Notes: a model not told the origin generated them from the letters alone. A stretch of DNA of 46,176 nt from Arthrobacter sp. Bi83 (GCF_918698095.1 NZ_CAKKLY010000037.1:1-46176), one strand, 5' to 3'; positions 8,142 to 16,948 are shown, counted from the first letter of the stretch. A program made the numbers and translations.

Positions 8142-8972
8142 TCAGGATGGCACTTCCACGGTCTTGCGCCGCTCCCGCAGCAGGGCTTCCAGCAGTTCGG
8201 CGACGTGCACGGGCGCCTCGACGCGGAACTGGGCCTGTGTGAAATCGAGGCCCACTTTGACACCCACGTCACCCGGCGTGAGGCGTCCGAAGGCGTCTTC
8301 GTCAGTGGTGTCGTCGCCGGCGAATATCACGGCCGTGGCGCCTGAGGCCTGCCTGAGGAAGTCGACGCCCTCGCCCTTCGAGGCGTGGACCACTGACGTT
8401 TCAAGAACCCTCTTTCCGTTCTTGAGATAAAGTCCCTTGCGCTCCTTTAGTGCCGCGCGGGCGGCGGAAACCGCGTCTTCGGCCACGTCATCCGCGGCCA
8501 GTCTCGTGTGGAGGACGACGCCCGCGGGCTTGTCCTCCAGGAGTGTGCCGGGGGCGAGCTCCACGATGCCTTCCAGAATGCTGCGGACCTCAGCCAGGAG
8601 TTCCCGCTGTTCGGGCTCCAGGGTGAGGGGCGCCGAACCCGGGCCGAGCCAGGCCTCGGCTCCGTGGCTGCCGATCAGCAGAGTCTCTTCGGGGGGTGAG
8701 GCGACCGCCCGCAGGCTGTCGAGGGCCCTCCCCGAGATGAGTGCCGTCGTCGTGCGCGGAAGGACAGCGAGCTCCGCGAAGGCGGCCGCGGAACGGGGCA
8801 GCGGGCGCGCGTCGCCCGCGTGGTCCACGAGCGGCGAGATGGTGCCGTCGAAGTCCATGGCGACCAGCAGGTGTTCAGTGCCGGCGATGCGCCGGACGGC
8901 CTCCAGCAGCTCCGGCGGGAGCGTCAGCGGGGTGCTTTCACGGGCGCGGGCGGGGTCTGCCTCAGGAGTCAT
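8142..8972 (-). CDS. otsB: Trehalose-6-phosphate phosphatase
   Basis: The 276-aa enzyme removes phosphate from trehalose 6-phosphate to give trehalose. HAD-superfamily motifs are clear: D40-F-D42-G-T (nucleophile and acid), SGR (motif II), a lysine in LEDKPAG, and GDDTTDEDAF (motif IV, metal binding). Size fits the family. Its start overlaps the otsA stop codon by 11 nt, so the two are translationally coupled in the order otsA-otsB. Trehalose made here probably serves as osmoprotectant and reserve. Confidence 0.95.
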   Translation of the reverse strand: MTPEADPARARESTPLTLPPELLEAVRRIAGTEHLLVAMDFDGTISPLVDHAGDARPLPRSAAAFAELAVLPRTTTALISGRALDSLRAVASPPEETLLIGSHGAEAWLGPGSAPLTLEPEQRELLAEVRSILEGIVELAPGTLLEDKPAGVVLHTRLAADDVAEDAVSAARAALKERKGLYLKNGKRVLETSVVHASKGEGVDFLRQASGATAVIFAGDDTTDEDAFGRLTPGDVGVKVGLDFTQAQFRVEAPVHVAELLEALLRERRKTVEVPS

Positions 8973-10464
8973 CGCGGACCACCTTTTCGTTAAGGGCGTG
9001 CAGGAACTCGGCGGACCAATGGTCGACGTCGTGGTCGAGGATCTGTTTGCGCATGGAACGCATGCGGCGGGCCGATTCTTTGGGAGACATCCCTACGGCC
9101 CGCATGACAGTGTCCTTGAGCCCGTCGATGTCGTGCGGGTTCATAAGCAGCGCCTGCTTGAGCTGGTCTGCTGCGCCCGCGAATTCGCTGAGGACCAGCG
9201 CGCCGTCGTTGTTGGTCCGCGCAGTGACATATTCCTTGGCCACGAGATTCATGCCGTCGCGCAAGGCCGTGACCAGCATGACGTCCGCTGCCAGATAGAG
9301 CGCCACCATCTCTTCAATGGGGTAGCTGTGGTGCAGGTAGCGCACGGCCGTGTTCTCGATGGTGTCGTAGGTTCCGTTGATGTGGCCCACGGTGCCCTCC
9401 ACCTCTTCGCGCAGCAGGCGGTACTGCTCCACGCGCTCGCGGCTCGGGCTGGCCACCTGGATCAGCGTTGCATCGCCAACGTTGAGCTTTCCCTCCTTGA
9501 GTAGCTCTTCGTAGGCTTTGAGCCGGTGCCGGATGCCCTTGGTGTAGTCGAGGCGGTCGACCCCCAGCAGGATGGTCTTGGGATTGCCGAGGTCCTGGCG
9601 GATCTGGCGCGACCGTTCAATGATTTCCGGTTTTCTTGCCAGTTCCGTGATCTGCCGGACGTCGATCGAGATGGGGAAGGCCTGGGCGCGGGCGATATGG
9701 GTGATGCCGCCGTCGGCGCCCTTGACGTGGACCTGCTGCTGCTTGACGCTGGCGCCGAGGAACCGGCGGGCCGAGCGCATGAAGTTGCCGGCGTCGCTGC
9801 TGCGCTGGAAGCCCACGAGGTCGGCGCCCAGCAGCCCATCGATGATGGCGTGGCGCCAGGGGAGCTGGGCGAAGATCTCGGGCGGGGGGAAGGGGATGTG
9901 GTTGAAGAATCCGATCCGCAGGTCGGGCCGGGCCTCGCGCAGCATCCGCGGCACGAGCTGGAGCTGGTAATCCTGGACCCACACTGTTGCGCCGTGGTCG
10001 GCATGGCGCACGACGGCGTCGGCGAACCTTCTGTTGACCTTCCGGTAAGACTCCCACCAGGTTCTGTGAAACTCCGGCGGGGCGATGACATCGTGGTAAA
10101 GCGGCCAGAGGGTGGCGTTGGAGAAGCCCTCGTAATACAGCTCAACGTCATCGTTGCTCAGCTGGACCGGGACCAGGTCCATGCCGCCGTGGCTGAACGG
10201 CTTGACCGTTTCGTCGGGGGCGCCGTGCCAGCCGACCCACGCGCCGTCGGTCTTGGTCATCATCGGAGCGAGCGCGGTCACCAGGCCGCCGGGCGAACGG
10301 CGCCAGCCGGAGCCGTCGTCTCCGTGCTCTCCCGGGGCGCAGCGGTCCACTGGCAGGCGGTTGGACACCACCATGAAGTCGTACGTTGTGGCGTGGGAGC
10401 TGTCTGCAGACGTAGCCCCGCCGTCCGTTCCCGTATTCGGTTTGTCGCTGTCAGGTCCTTGCAT
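8962..10464 (-). CDS. otsA: Trehalose-6-phosphate synthase (GT20)
   Basis: The 500-aa enzyme joins glucose from a nucleotide donor to glucose 6-phosphate. Family landmarks include VSNRLPVDR near residue 33, WRRSPGGLVTAL (donor loop), VWVQDYQLQLVP, FFNHIPFPP, GVDRLDYTKGI (phosphate-binding R and K) and DGMNLVAKEYV. An N-terminal tail of about 28 residues rich in S, T, D and G precedes the core. The ATG has AGGGGG 4-5 nt upstream. It leads the otsAB operon and is divergent from the DsbA-like gene. Confidence 0.96.
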   Translation of the reverse strand: MQGPDSDKPNTGTDGGATSADSSHATTYDFMVVSNRLPVDRCAPGEHGDDGSGWRRSPGGLVTALAPMMTKTDGAWVGWHGAPDETVKPFSHGGMDLVPVQLSNDDVELYYEGFSNATLWPLYHDVIAPPEFHRTWWESYRKVNRRFADAVVRHADHGATVWVQDYQLQLVPRMLREARPDLRIGFFNHIPFPPPEIFAQLPWRHAIIDGLLGADLVGFQRSSDAGNFMRSARRFLGASVKQQQVHVKGADGGITHIARAQAFPISIDVRQITELARKPEIIERSRQIRQDLGNPKTILLGVDRLDYTKGIRHRLKAYEELLKEGKLNVGDATLIQVASPSRERVEQYRLLREEVEGTVGHINGTYDTIENTAVRYLHHSYPIEEMVALYLAADVMLVTALRDGMNLVAKEYVTARTNNDGALVLSEFAGAADQLKQALLMNPHDIDGLKDTVMRAVGMSPKESARRMRSMRKQILDHDVDHWSAEFLHALNEKVVRDDS

Positions 10465-10643
10465 TGCGCCCCCTGGGGTTGCTTGTGGCTCTAAGCCAAC
10501 CCTAACGGGCCGGAATCTTCCGGGCTATTCGTCCGTTGGGCAGGCTGAAGGAATACTTGAAAGCGCAAGCTCCGGGGTTTCCCCCTAAAATGGGAGAGTT
10601 GCCCCTGGGTGGTCCGCACCTGTCCGATCGACACGAGGAACTA

Positions 10644-11534
10644 ATGAGCCCCGCAAACGAACCCCGCATGTCCAAAGCAGAACGCACGGCAGAGGCCCGC
10701 GAGAAAGCCCGCCAGATCCGTGAAGAGCAGCTGAAGAAGGACAAGCGGAACAAGTTGCTCATCGGATGGGGCATCGTTGTTGTGGTGGTCGCCATCCTTG
10801 CAGTCGTGGCGATCATCGTCAGCTCAAGCCTCCGGAGTAATGCGCCCGTAGCGGACCAGGGCCCTACGCCGGCCAACGGAAACGCCCATGGCGGCATCAC
10901 CCTGCTCAAGGGCTCCGAGGTCGCCAAGTCCGATCCCGCGACCGTGAACATCACGGACCTTCCGGAAGCCCCCGCATCGGCTCCCGCCACGGTCAAGGCC
11001 CCCGGAGCCGAGGCTGAGGCCGGCAAGCCGGTGAAGGTGGTGCTCTACATCGACTTCATCTGCCCCGTCTGCAAGAACTTCGAAGCAACGTACAACGAGA
11101 CCCTCACGAAGCTTCGCGACGAAGGCAAGATCACCGTGGAATACCGCGCCATGGGGTTCCTGGACAGCCGGTCCACCACCAACTACTCCTCCCGTGCAGC
11201 GAACGCCGCGGCCTGTGTTGTCAACGAGTCCCCGGAGAAGTACTCGGACTACGTCAACGCCCTGTTCGACAAGCAGCCTGCCGAGGGCAGCGCGGGGCTG
11301 TCCGACGATGAGCTGAAGAAGATGGCCACCGAAGTGGGCGCGAAGAGCATCGACAAGTGCGTCGAAGAGAAGACCTACCGCCCCTGGGTGAAGTACACCA
11401 CCCAGGAAGCCGCGGTCCTGGGCGTCACCGGCACCCCCACCGTCCTGGTGGACGGCAAGCAGTGGGGCAAGGGAGACAGCGCCCAGACAGAATTCCCGGC
11501 CTTCGTCGACGCAGCCATCAAGGCCAAGGCCTAG
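10644..11534 (+). CDS. Membrane-anchored DsbA-like thiol-disulfide oxidoreductase
   Basis: The 296-aa protein has a charged cytoplasmic N-terminus with a Lys/Glu/Arg-rich helix (10-37), one transmembrane segment (about 38-61) and an extracytoplasmic thioredoxin fold. The active site is C140-P-V-C143 (FICPVCKNFE), followed by a helical insert with two more cysteines (AACVV, DKCVE) and the cis-proline loop VTGTPTVLV. It probably forms or shuffles disulfides in exported proteins. The ATG at 10644 has GAGGA 5-6 nt upstream and gives the conserved N-terminus; an upstream in-frame ATG at 10536 would add an implausible extension. Confidence 0.92.
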   Translation: MSPANEPRMSKAERTAEAREKARQIREEQLKKDKRNKLLIGWGIVVVVVAILAVVAIIVSSSLRSNAPVADQGPTPANGNAHGGITLLKGSEVAKSDPATVNITDLPEAPASAPATVKAPGAEAEAGKPVKVVLYIDFICPVCKNFEATYNETLTKLRDEGKITVEYRAMGFLDSRSTTNYSSRAANAAACVVNESPEKYSDYVNALFDKQPAEGSAGLSDDELKKMATEVGAKSIDKCVEEKTYRPWVKYTTQEAAVLGVTGTPTVLVDGKQWGKGDSAQTEFPAFVDAAIKAKA

Positions 11535-11554
11535 CCCGCGCCAGCCAGGCTTTA

Positions 11555-11606
11555 CGGCGGTGGCCCGTTCCCGGATTCTTCCGGGAAGCGGGCCACCGCC
11601 GTTTTT
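11555..11606 (+). terminator. Intrinsic terminator after the DsbA-like gene
   Basis: A 13-bp perfect stem (CGGCGGTGGCCCG 11555-11567 with CGGGCCACCGCCG 11589-11601), with an inner TTCCCGG/CCGGGAA stem, runs into a T5 tract. Confidence 0.9.
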
Positions 11607-11670
11607 ACCTGCGGGCAGTCCGTGGGCTAACCTTGTCTAGCGCCGTTGTGGCGCACGCCCTGACGGGCGC

Positions 11671-11744
11671 GCCTCCTTAGCTCAGTTGGCCAGAGCACCG
11701 CTCTTGTAAAGCGGGGGTCGTCGGTTCGAATCCGACAGGAGGCT
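11671..11744 (+). tRNA. tRNA-Thr (anticodon TGT)
   Basis: The cloverleaf is complete: acceptor GCCTCCT (11671-11677) pairs with AGGAGGC (11737-11743), the D arm contains AGCTCAGTTGGCCAGAGC, the anticodon loop CTTGTAA carries TGT (11705-11707), and the T arm is GTCGGTTCGAATCCGAC. The 3' CCA is not encoded. The divergent catabolic locus begins about 200 nt downstream. Confidence 0.95.
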
Positions 11745-11786
11745 CTCATTGTGGCTTTGCGGCTTTCGTTCCGTAGGCGGCCCGGC

Positions 11787-11843
11787 GCGGGAGGATTACA
11801 GCCTTCACTCGGAGGGATCCCCGGTTCGAATCCTTCGGGGGAT
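11787..11843 (+). other. tRNA-like relic or spacer after tRNA-Thr
   Basis: The 12-bp block CGGTTCGAATCC of the tRNA-Thr T arm recurs at 11822-11833, exactly 100 bp downstream, inside CCCCGGTTCGAATCCTTCGGGG. Upstream bases do not form a D arm or a matching acceptor stem. It may be a decayed tRNA or the mark of an old integration; it is not a working tRNA. Nothing else is recognisable in 11745-11941. Confidence 0.3.
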
Positions 11844-11941
11844 TGAACGTGGCGCTTACCTTCGCTTTTAGTCCGGAGCGTGTCGTTTAGTGATCTAAGC
11901 GCCCCATGGGGGCAGTTACCGTCGGGCGTTTCGTCACCTTT

Positions 11942-13579
11942 TCAGCTTGTCGGCGACAGCCGGGCCGCCAGATCCTCGCCAACCGCGAAGGCCCGAGTGA
12001 TCGCCGAGCCGAGGGTGGCGCCGCCGCCCGGGTAGTTGTTGCGGAAGACGCCGGCCGAGACGTTGCCGGCGGCGTAGAGTCCCGGGATGGGTTGCTGGCG
12101 GCGATCCAGCACGCGGCCGTTGAAGTCCGTGGCCAGCCCGCCCGAGGTCCCCAGTACGCCGGCGTGGATGGGAACGGCGTAGAACGGTCCTGCAGCCAGC
12201 GGTGCCAGGCAGGGGTTTGGCGTGTTTCCGGCGTCACCGAGGAACCGGTCCTGCGGTGTTGCGCCCCGCCCGAACTCCGTGTCCATGCCAAGGGCCGCAT
12301 CCGCGTTGAACTTTGTGACGGTCGAAACCAGCCCGGCCGGGTTGATGCCCGCCTCCGAAGCCAAGAGCTCGACACTAGGAGCGGACGCCATCCACTCAGC
12401 GGGCTTACCCGGCGTCGACCCCGCCACCGGGTACTTGGCCAGGTAATGGGAGTCGAAAACCAGCCACGCGGGACTGTTCTGTTGCCTGCCGGTGTGCGGG
12501 TTGATGGAGGCGAAGACCCTGCTGGCATCGTGATAGTTAAGGGCCTCGTTCACGAAGCGCTTCCCGTCGCTGTTCACCGTGATCGAGCCGGGCAGCGTCA
12601 TTTCGACGTTGCCCATCCGGCCGGACCGCTGCCCGTCGTACTGATGGGCCGCCGTCGAAATCACCGGAACGCCCCACACGGCTGACATGTCCTCCACAGC
12701 CGCGCCGGCCTTCAGCCCGAGCTCCAAACCGTCGCCCTCGTTCGACGGCGCACTGATCGGCGTCACCGGGAAAGGCAGGAAAGCGTTGCGGAGCCTCGAA
12801 TTCCATTCGAACCCGCCGGAGGCCAGTACGACGGCGGTCGCGGCCACGTGCGCGCCGGCCGCGGCACCGCCAAGGCTCACCTTCCATCCGGCATCGGCGG
12901 GCTGCAGCTCCTGCACGGGAGTAGATACCGCGATCTGCACATCGCGGTCCAGGGTGCTCGCAAGCAGGCTCCCGACCAGCGCTCCTCCCATGGTCCGTAT
13001 CCCGGTGGAAGCCCGATGCTCCAGGAGCGACGGGTCTGCGGCGCGGCCGTTGAGTTCGTCCCGCTCGGTCATGGTGAGCAGCGGGAAGTAGGAGGACTGC
13101 CGGATCAGTTCCGACAACCCCGGGTAGTCCTGGGGATCGAAAGCGTTGTTGTCCAAGCCCCGGCCGCCGTTCGCGGAACCTTTCCACTCCATGTGATAGT
13201 CCGGGCGGGCGATCGGAGTCATGGACACTTTGGTGTTGCGGTTGAGGTAGTCCACGGCCCGGGGCGCAATGCCCACGTACCAGTCGATTTCCTCAGCCGC
13301 CATCACGTGGCCGGCCGCCTCTGAAAGGTAGGCAACGCCGTCGGCATGGCTGTCCTGGTACCCCGCGGCTTTGGCGAGGTGGTTGTTCGGCGCCCACATC
13401 ACGCCGCCACCGGCGGCTGTCGTCCCGCCCAGAAGGGCGGCCTTTTCGACGACAAGGACGCTCAGGCCGGCATCGGCGGCGCGGACCGCAGCAACCAGAC
13501 CTGCGGCCCCGCTGCCGATAACCACGACGTCGTACTCGCTGGCGAGCTTTTCGGGTCGAGTGAGGATTGAGGTACTCAT
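11942..13579 (-). CDS. KstD-like FAD-dependent dehydrogenase/reductase
   Basis: The 545-aa flavoprotein belongs to the fumarate reductase/3-ketosteroid-delta1-dehydrogenase family. It has an N-terminal dinucleotide fold (VVVIGSGAAGLVAAVRAADAG, 17-37, then VVEKA), a substrate-cap domain, the conserved GKRFVNEALNYHD and a C-terminal FAD block. Y516 and G520 (NNYPGGGATLG) have the spacing of the catalytic Tyr/Gly pair of KstD enzymes. It could desaturate a ring next to a keto group, or do the reverse; a steroid substrate is unlikely given its neighbours. It is last of three genes (yciI-like, zinc dehydrogenase, this), starting inside the preceding stop codon (4-nt overlap). Confidence 0.88.
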   Translation of the reverse strand: MSTSILTRPEKLASEYDVVVIGSGAAGLVAAVRAADAGLSVLVVEKAALLGGTTAAGGGVMWAPNNHLAKAAGYQDSHADGVAYLSEAAGHVMAAEEIDWYVGIAPRAVDYLNRNTKVSMTPIARPDYHMEWKGSANGGRGLDNNAFDPQDYPGLSELIRQSSYFPLLTMTERDELNGRAADPSLLEHRASTGIRTMGGALVGSLLASTLDRDVQIAVSTPVQELQPADAGWKVSLGGAAAGAHVAATAVVLASGGFEWNSRLRNAFLPFPVTPISAPSNEGDGLELGLKAGAAVEDMSAVWGVPVISTAAHQYDGQRSGRMGNVEMTLPGSITVNSDGKRFVNEALNYHDASRVFASINPHTGRQQNSPAWLVFDSHYLAKYPVAGSTPGKPAEWMASAPSVELLASEAGINPAGLVSTVTKFNADAALGMDTEFGRGATPQDRFLGDAGNTPNPCLAPLAAGPFYAVPIHAGVLGTSGGLATDFNGRVLDRRQQPIPGLYAAGNVSAGVFRNNYPGGGATLGSAITRAFAVGEDLAARLSPTS

Positions 13580-14640
13580 GTGACGCTTCCTGCGGGCATC
13601 TGGATGAGGATCTTGCCGATCTTCTCCGTGCGCCCCTGCATCAGTCGGAACGCCTGTTGAAGGTCTGCGAACGCGAAGCGGTGGGTCATGAGAGCCCGGG
13701 CCTGTTCCGGGTGGCGTGCCAGCAATGCCAGTCCGTCCGGGATGAGGTTCAGGCTCATGCGGCTTCCCATCAAGTCCAGTTCCTTATAGGGGATGTCTTT
13801 CATGGAGACGGAGGCTTGGCGCGGGGAGATGCCGACTTGGACGATCCTCCCGGCGCTGGCAACAAGCCTGATGGCGTTCTCAAGGGAGGACGGCACGCCC
13901 GTGGCTTCGATGACCAGCTGCGGACCGTAGCCGCCAGTCAGCGCGTCCAGCCGAGGCACCTGTTCGGCGTCAGGGAAATCGCCGCCTGGCGTCACCAGCA
14001 AGGTGTCGGCAGCTCCGAATTGGACGGCGAGATCCAAGCGGTGCTGCTCCCTATCGGCGCATACCACGTGGACGCCCAACTCCGTCAGGTAAAGCGTGGC
14101 GAGCAGTCCGATGGGTCCACTTCCCAGCACCAGCGCAACTTCACCGGCAACGGGCCGGCCGCGGTTGACTGCCTGGATGGCGATGGATGTGGGCTCTCCC
14201 ATGGCGGCGATGTCCAGGGGCAGTTCGTCGGGCACGGGACACAGTTTGTCCAGCGGAACTGTTATCAGCTCCACGAGTGCTCCGTCCGAGTAGCAACCGA
14301 GGCAGCCGACGTTTTGGCAGACGTTGTACCTGCCCGTGAGGCAGGGTTGGCATGCACCGCAGTAGATCATGGGGTTGACGGCAACCCTGTCGCCTATATT
14401 GATGCGGGCTTCGCCGGGGGCTACGGCTTGGTTTGGGCCTATGGCCTCGACGATGCCGGAGAACTCGTGGCCTTGGATGATGGGCAGCTCTGTGGGGTAG
14501 TCGTCCTCCCAAATGTGGAGGTCGGTGCCGCAAAGCGTGACGTTGTGGATCCGGACCAGGGCGTGCCCTGATTCGAGGGCGGGTTCAGCTGATTCCTGGA
14601 AGTCGATGATCTCTTTCGAAGCCGTGAGCGCGGACAGCAT
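13576..14640 (-). CDS. Zinc-dependent medium-chain dehydrogenase (MDR)
   Basis: The 354-aa enzyme is of the threonine/polyol dehydrogenase type. It shows the catalytic-zinc cysteine in TLCGTD, GHEFSG (zinc histidine and glutamate), a structural zinc lobe C-x2-C-x2-C-x7-C (CGACQPCLTGRYNVC) and a Rossmann motif GSGPIGLLA with ADRE at the end of the second strand, which favours NAD. It should oxidise a secondary alcohol to a ketone, which would suit the KstD-like partner encoded next. The ATG at 14640 lies 8 nt after the yciI-like stop and has GAGG upstream; an in-frame ATG at 14709 would overlap that gene. Confidence 0.9.
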   Translation of the reverse strand: MLSALTASKEIIDFQESAEPALESGHALVRIHNVTLCGTDLHIWEDDYPTELPIIQGHEFSGIVEAIGPNQAVAPGEARINIGDRVAVNPMIYCGACQPCLTGRYNVCQNVGCLGCYSDGALVELITVPLDKLCPVPDELPLDIAAMGEPTSIAIQAVNRGRPVAGEVALVLGSGPIGLLATLYLTELGVHVVCADREQHRLDLAVQFGAADTLLVTPGGDFPDAEQVPRLDALTGGYGPQLVIEATGVPSSLENAIRLVASAGRIVQVGISPRQASVSMKDIPYKELDLMGSRMSLNLIPDGLALLARHPEQARALMTHRFAFADLQQAFRLMQGRTEKIGKILIQMPAGSVT

Positions 14641-14648
14641 CCCGGGCC

Positions 14649-14966
14649 TCAGTTCTGCACTGTGTTCAAGGCGGTCCGGCCAGCGTCGACGCCAAAGAAG
14701 ATGTTCCACTGGCGCACTGTGCGTTCCTCGATGAGGCCTGCCTGCTGGAACGGGTCCTGGTCCATGAGCGACTCGACATCCGCCTTGGAATCCCCGGCGA
14801 TGATCAGCAGGGCGCCGGGAGCTTCCTCGGAGCCGAAGGGGCCGCTCTTGAGGAGCCGGCCGGTCTCGAATTGGGCCTTAAGAAATTCGACGTGCCCGGG
14901 CCGGGCCACGTCCCGCTCGGCGGAACTGGAGTAGGAGTACGCGTAGGTGACGGCGAAAGTGGGCAT
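14649..14966 (-). CDS. YciI-family protein
   Basis: The 105-aa protein has the YCII ferredoxin-like fold signature: FAVTYAYS at the start, RPGHVEFLKAQFETGRLLKSGPF, GALLIIAGDSKADVESLMDQDPF, and a final WNIFFG strand. The conserved His in GHVEFL and Asp in DQDPF are candidate active-site residues. The family is related to muconolactone isomerase and chlorohydrolase-like proteins, and members often sit in aromatic or hydroaromatic degradation clusters. It is the first gene of the minus-strand operon, with AGAGGA 8-9 nt before the ATG. Confidence 0.85.
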   Translation of the reverse strand: MPTFAVTYAYSYSSSAERDVARPGHVEFLKAQFETGRLLKSGPFGSEEAPGALLIIAGDSKADVESLMDQDPFQQAGLIEERTVRQWNIFFGVDAGRTALNTVQN

Positions 14967-15026
14967 GGAGTTGTCCTCTTCATTGAGTGGGTGGTTGGGC
15001 TTTCCTCAATGCTGGGCAACGAATTA

Positions 15027-15079
15027 GGACTTGTCCAATACTTAATACGTCATTGACTATGTGAAAATTGCACATAGTC
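15027..15079 (-). promoter_or_regulatory. Regulatory region of the yciI-like operon
   Basis: Two palindromes lie between the LysR stop and the yciI-like gene: GACTATGTG-N7-CACATAGTC (15055-15079, 9-bp perfect arms) and GGACTTGTCC (15027-15036). The first has the spacing and AT-rich centre of LysR-type sites and is the better operator candidate; it could also end LysR transcription. No strong -35/-10 pair was identified. Confidence 0.55.
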
Positions 15080-15082
15080 GGA

Positions 15083-15979
15083 TCACTCCGCGGGCGTGGG
15101 CAGCACCTCTTCGGCCAGGTTAAGGGCCGCCAGCAGGGCCGGGGACATTGCGCCGGGGTTCCAGGCGAGCCCCGAAAAGAGCAGGACTTCATCCCCGGAC
15201 AGTGGCAGAAAGACCGTGCCTGCGGGCATGATTCCTTCGATGGATTCCGGCATGAGGCTGATGCCGATCCCGCCGGCAACCAGTGAAAGCGCGGTGTAGG
15301 GATCTGCGACTTCCTGGCTGATCCTTGGTCGGAATCCGGCGGCAGCACAGGCGGCGAACGTGACCTCCCGGAGGGTGGAACCCTGAGCCGCGGGCATGGT
15401 GACGAATGGATCCCCGGCTAACTCCGCTACCTCCACCGATTCCCTCCCGGCAAGCCGGTGGTCTGCCGGCACGGTAGCTCCAAGGCGCTCAGTGGCGATT
15501 CTGCGGGTGGCCAGCGTGGGTGCGTCGATGGGCAGGCCGATGAAGGCAAGGTCCAATGCGCCGTGGATCAGTTGTTGCAGGGCTTCCTGGGTGAGCAAAC
15601 CGCCATGCAGGGACACGTCGAGCTGGGGGTAGTGCTGGCGCAGTGCCCGCGTCAGGGCTGGAAGAGTGGTGTGGTTCAGAGCGCCGGAAAAGCCGATGGC
15701 GAGCTTCCCGTAGACCGTTCCGCTTTCCGCCTGGATCGATCTGCGCGCCAGGTCGACTTCTTCGAGGATCTTTCGGGCGTGCGGCAGCAATGAGTGCCCC
15801 GCCGTGGTCAGGGTGACGGACCGGGTGTTGCGTTCAAACAGCGGCGCGCCCAGGTCCCTTTCGAGCTTCCGGATGGTCTGGCTCAGGGGTGACTGCGCTA
15901 TCCTGAGCCGCTCTGCCGCCCGCCCGAAGTGCAACTCTTCGGCCACGGCCAGGAAGGCCTCAATCTGCCGCAGTTCCAC
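15083..15979 (-). CDS. LysR-family transcriptional regulator
   Basis: The 298-aa protein has an N-terminal LysR helix-turn-helix (residues 1-60, MELRQIEAFLAV, LRIAQSPLSQTIRKLERDLG) and a two-lobed effector-binding domain (about 90-290). It lies directly upstream of the yciI-like/MDR/KstD-like operon on the same strand and is divergent from the IclR gene, so it probably activates the operon in response to a pathway intermediate. The start is GTG with AGGAG 5 nt upstream. Confidence 0.93.
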   Translation of the reverse strand: MELRQIEAFLAVAEELHFGRAAERLRIAQSPLSQTIRKLERDLGAPLFERNTRSVTLTTAGHSLLPHARKILEEVDLARRSIQAESGTVYGKLAIGFSGALNHTTLPALTRALRQHYPQLDVSLHGGLLTQEALQQLIHGALDLAFIGLPIDAPTLATRRIATERLGATVPADHRLAGRESVEVAELAGDPFVTMPAAQGSTLREVTFAACAAAGFRPRISQEVADPYTALSLVAGGIGISLMPESIEGIMPAGTVFLPLSGDEVLLFSGLAWNPGAMSPALLAALNLAEEVLPTPAE

Positions 15980-16049
15980 TTTCGCTCCTAGGTTCTCGGG
16001 GTCCGGCCTGCATGTCCCAGCTGCACGGTCCTGGTGTTCAGTGCAAGGC

Positions 16050-16055
16050 TATATT
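16050..16055 (+). promoter_or_regulatory. Possible -10 box of the IclR gene
   Basis: TATATT, in the 125-nt gap between the divergent LysR and IclR genes, is the only AT-rich hexamer of -10 type facing the IclR gene, 49 nt before its ATG. No matching -35 is clear. Confidence 0.3.
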
Positions 16056-16104
16056 GGGTTTTGGGGCCGGGAAGGCCGGGCTCCGGAAGTTCGATGGAGG
16101 CATC

Positions 16105-16911
16105 ATGGCAAACTCGGCGTCGGGGGAATCCGTCATCGAGCGGGTCGTGAAGATCATGGAGGCCTTTTCCAAGGGCCAACCGTGGCTTCCCTTGCGGGAG
16201 ATGGTCCGGATCACCGGAATGTCCAGCAGCACAGTGCATCGTCTGGCCACGGATTTGGCCGTGAGCGGGCTACTGGAGCGCAACGAGGCCGGGGAGTTCG
16301 GCGTCGGGATGAAGATGTGGGAACTGGCGTCCCGGAGTAACCCCCTCGAAGAGTTCCGCCGCCGCGGCCTGCCGTTCCTGGAAGGCGTCCACGCCGCCGT
16401 CCGCGAGCAGGTCGCGCTTGCGATCCCCGACGTCGAATCCGGCACGGTGCTGTACCTCGAGCAGCTGGACCAGCACGGCACCGCAACCAATCTCGCCGCC
16501 GTGGCCGGCAGGCTCGGCATCCACAACACGACGCCGGGCATGGCCATGATGGCGCACATGCCCCGCGCCGTGCAGGAGCGCTTCCTCACCGGACCGCTGG
16601 AGAAAACCACGGCCGCCACGGAAACCGATCCGGTGCGGATCCGGGCGCATCTGGCCCTGATCCGCGAGCGCGGCTACGTCCGCATGGCCGGAGTGCTGGT
16701 GCCGGAGAACACCGCCTATGCAGTCCCGGTTTTCGGCGAGGGCAACACTGTGATCGGTGCGATTGCCGTCGTGCTTCCCACCCTGCACGAGGACCCCCAG
16801 GTCATCCTCCCGGTATTGGTGGCCGCGGGACGCGGCCTATCACGCACCATGGGTGCTGAGCGCCGTCCGTATGGCTCCCGCCCGTGGCTGGAAAGCACAT
16901 CGTCCCGTTGA
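16105..16911 (+). CDS. IclR-family transcriptional regulator
   Basis: The 268-aa regulator has an N-terminal winged helix (about 8-68: SVIERVVKIMEAFSKGQPWLPLREMVRITGMSSSTVHRLATDL) and a C-terminal IclR effector domain (GTVLYLEQLD, GRLGIHNTTPGMAMMAHMP, VPENTAYAVPVF, VLPTLHED). IclR proteins usually control nearby catabolic operons in response to small acids. It precedes the transporter-led operon in the same direction, with a cluster of CAGTCGT half-sites in the gap. The ATG at 16105 has GGAGG 4-5 nt upstream; in-frame codons before it overlap the divergent promoter region. Confidence 0.93.
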   Translation: MANSASGESVIERVVKIMEAFSKGQPWLPLREMVRITGMSSSTVHRLATDLAVSGLLERNEAGEFGVGMKMWELASRSNPLEEFRRRGLPFLEGVHAAVREQVALAIPDVESGTVLYLEQLDQHGTATNLAAVAGRLGIHNTTPGMAMMAHMPRAVQERFLTGPLEKTTAATETDPVRIRAHLALIRERGYVRMAGVLVPENTAYAVPVFGEGNTVIGAIAVVLPTLHEDPQVILPVLVAAGRGLSRTMGAERRPYGSRPWLESTSSR

Positions 16912-16948
16912 ACGGGAAGTTTCCCCGCGCTGTGTGACGGCAGCCCTA

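Noticed and set aside
11787..11843. A second tRNA gene
   Set aside because: Only the T-loop block is present. The T stem does not pair beyond two bases and no D arm or acceptor stem could be drawn.
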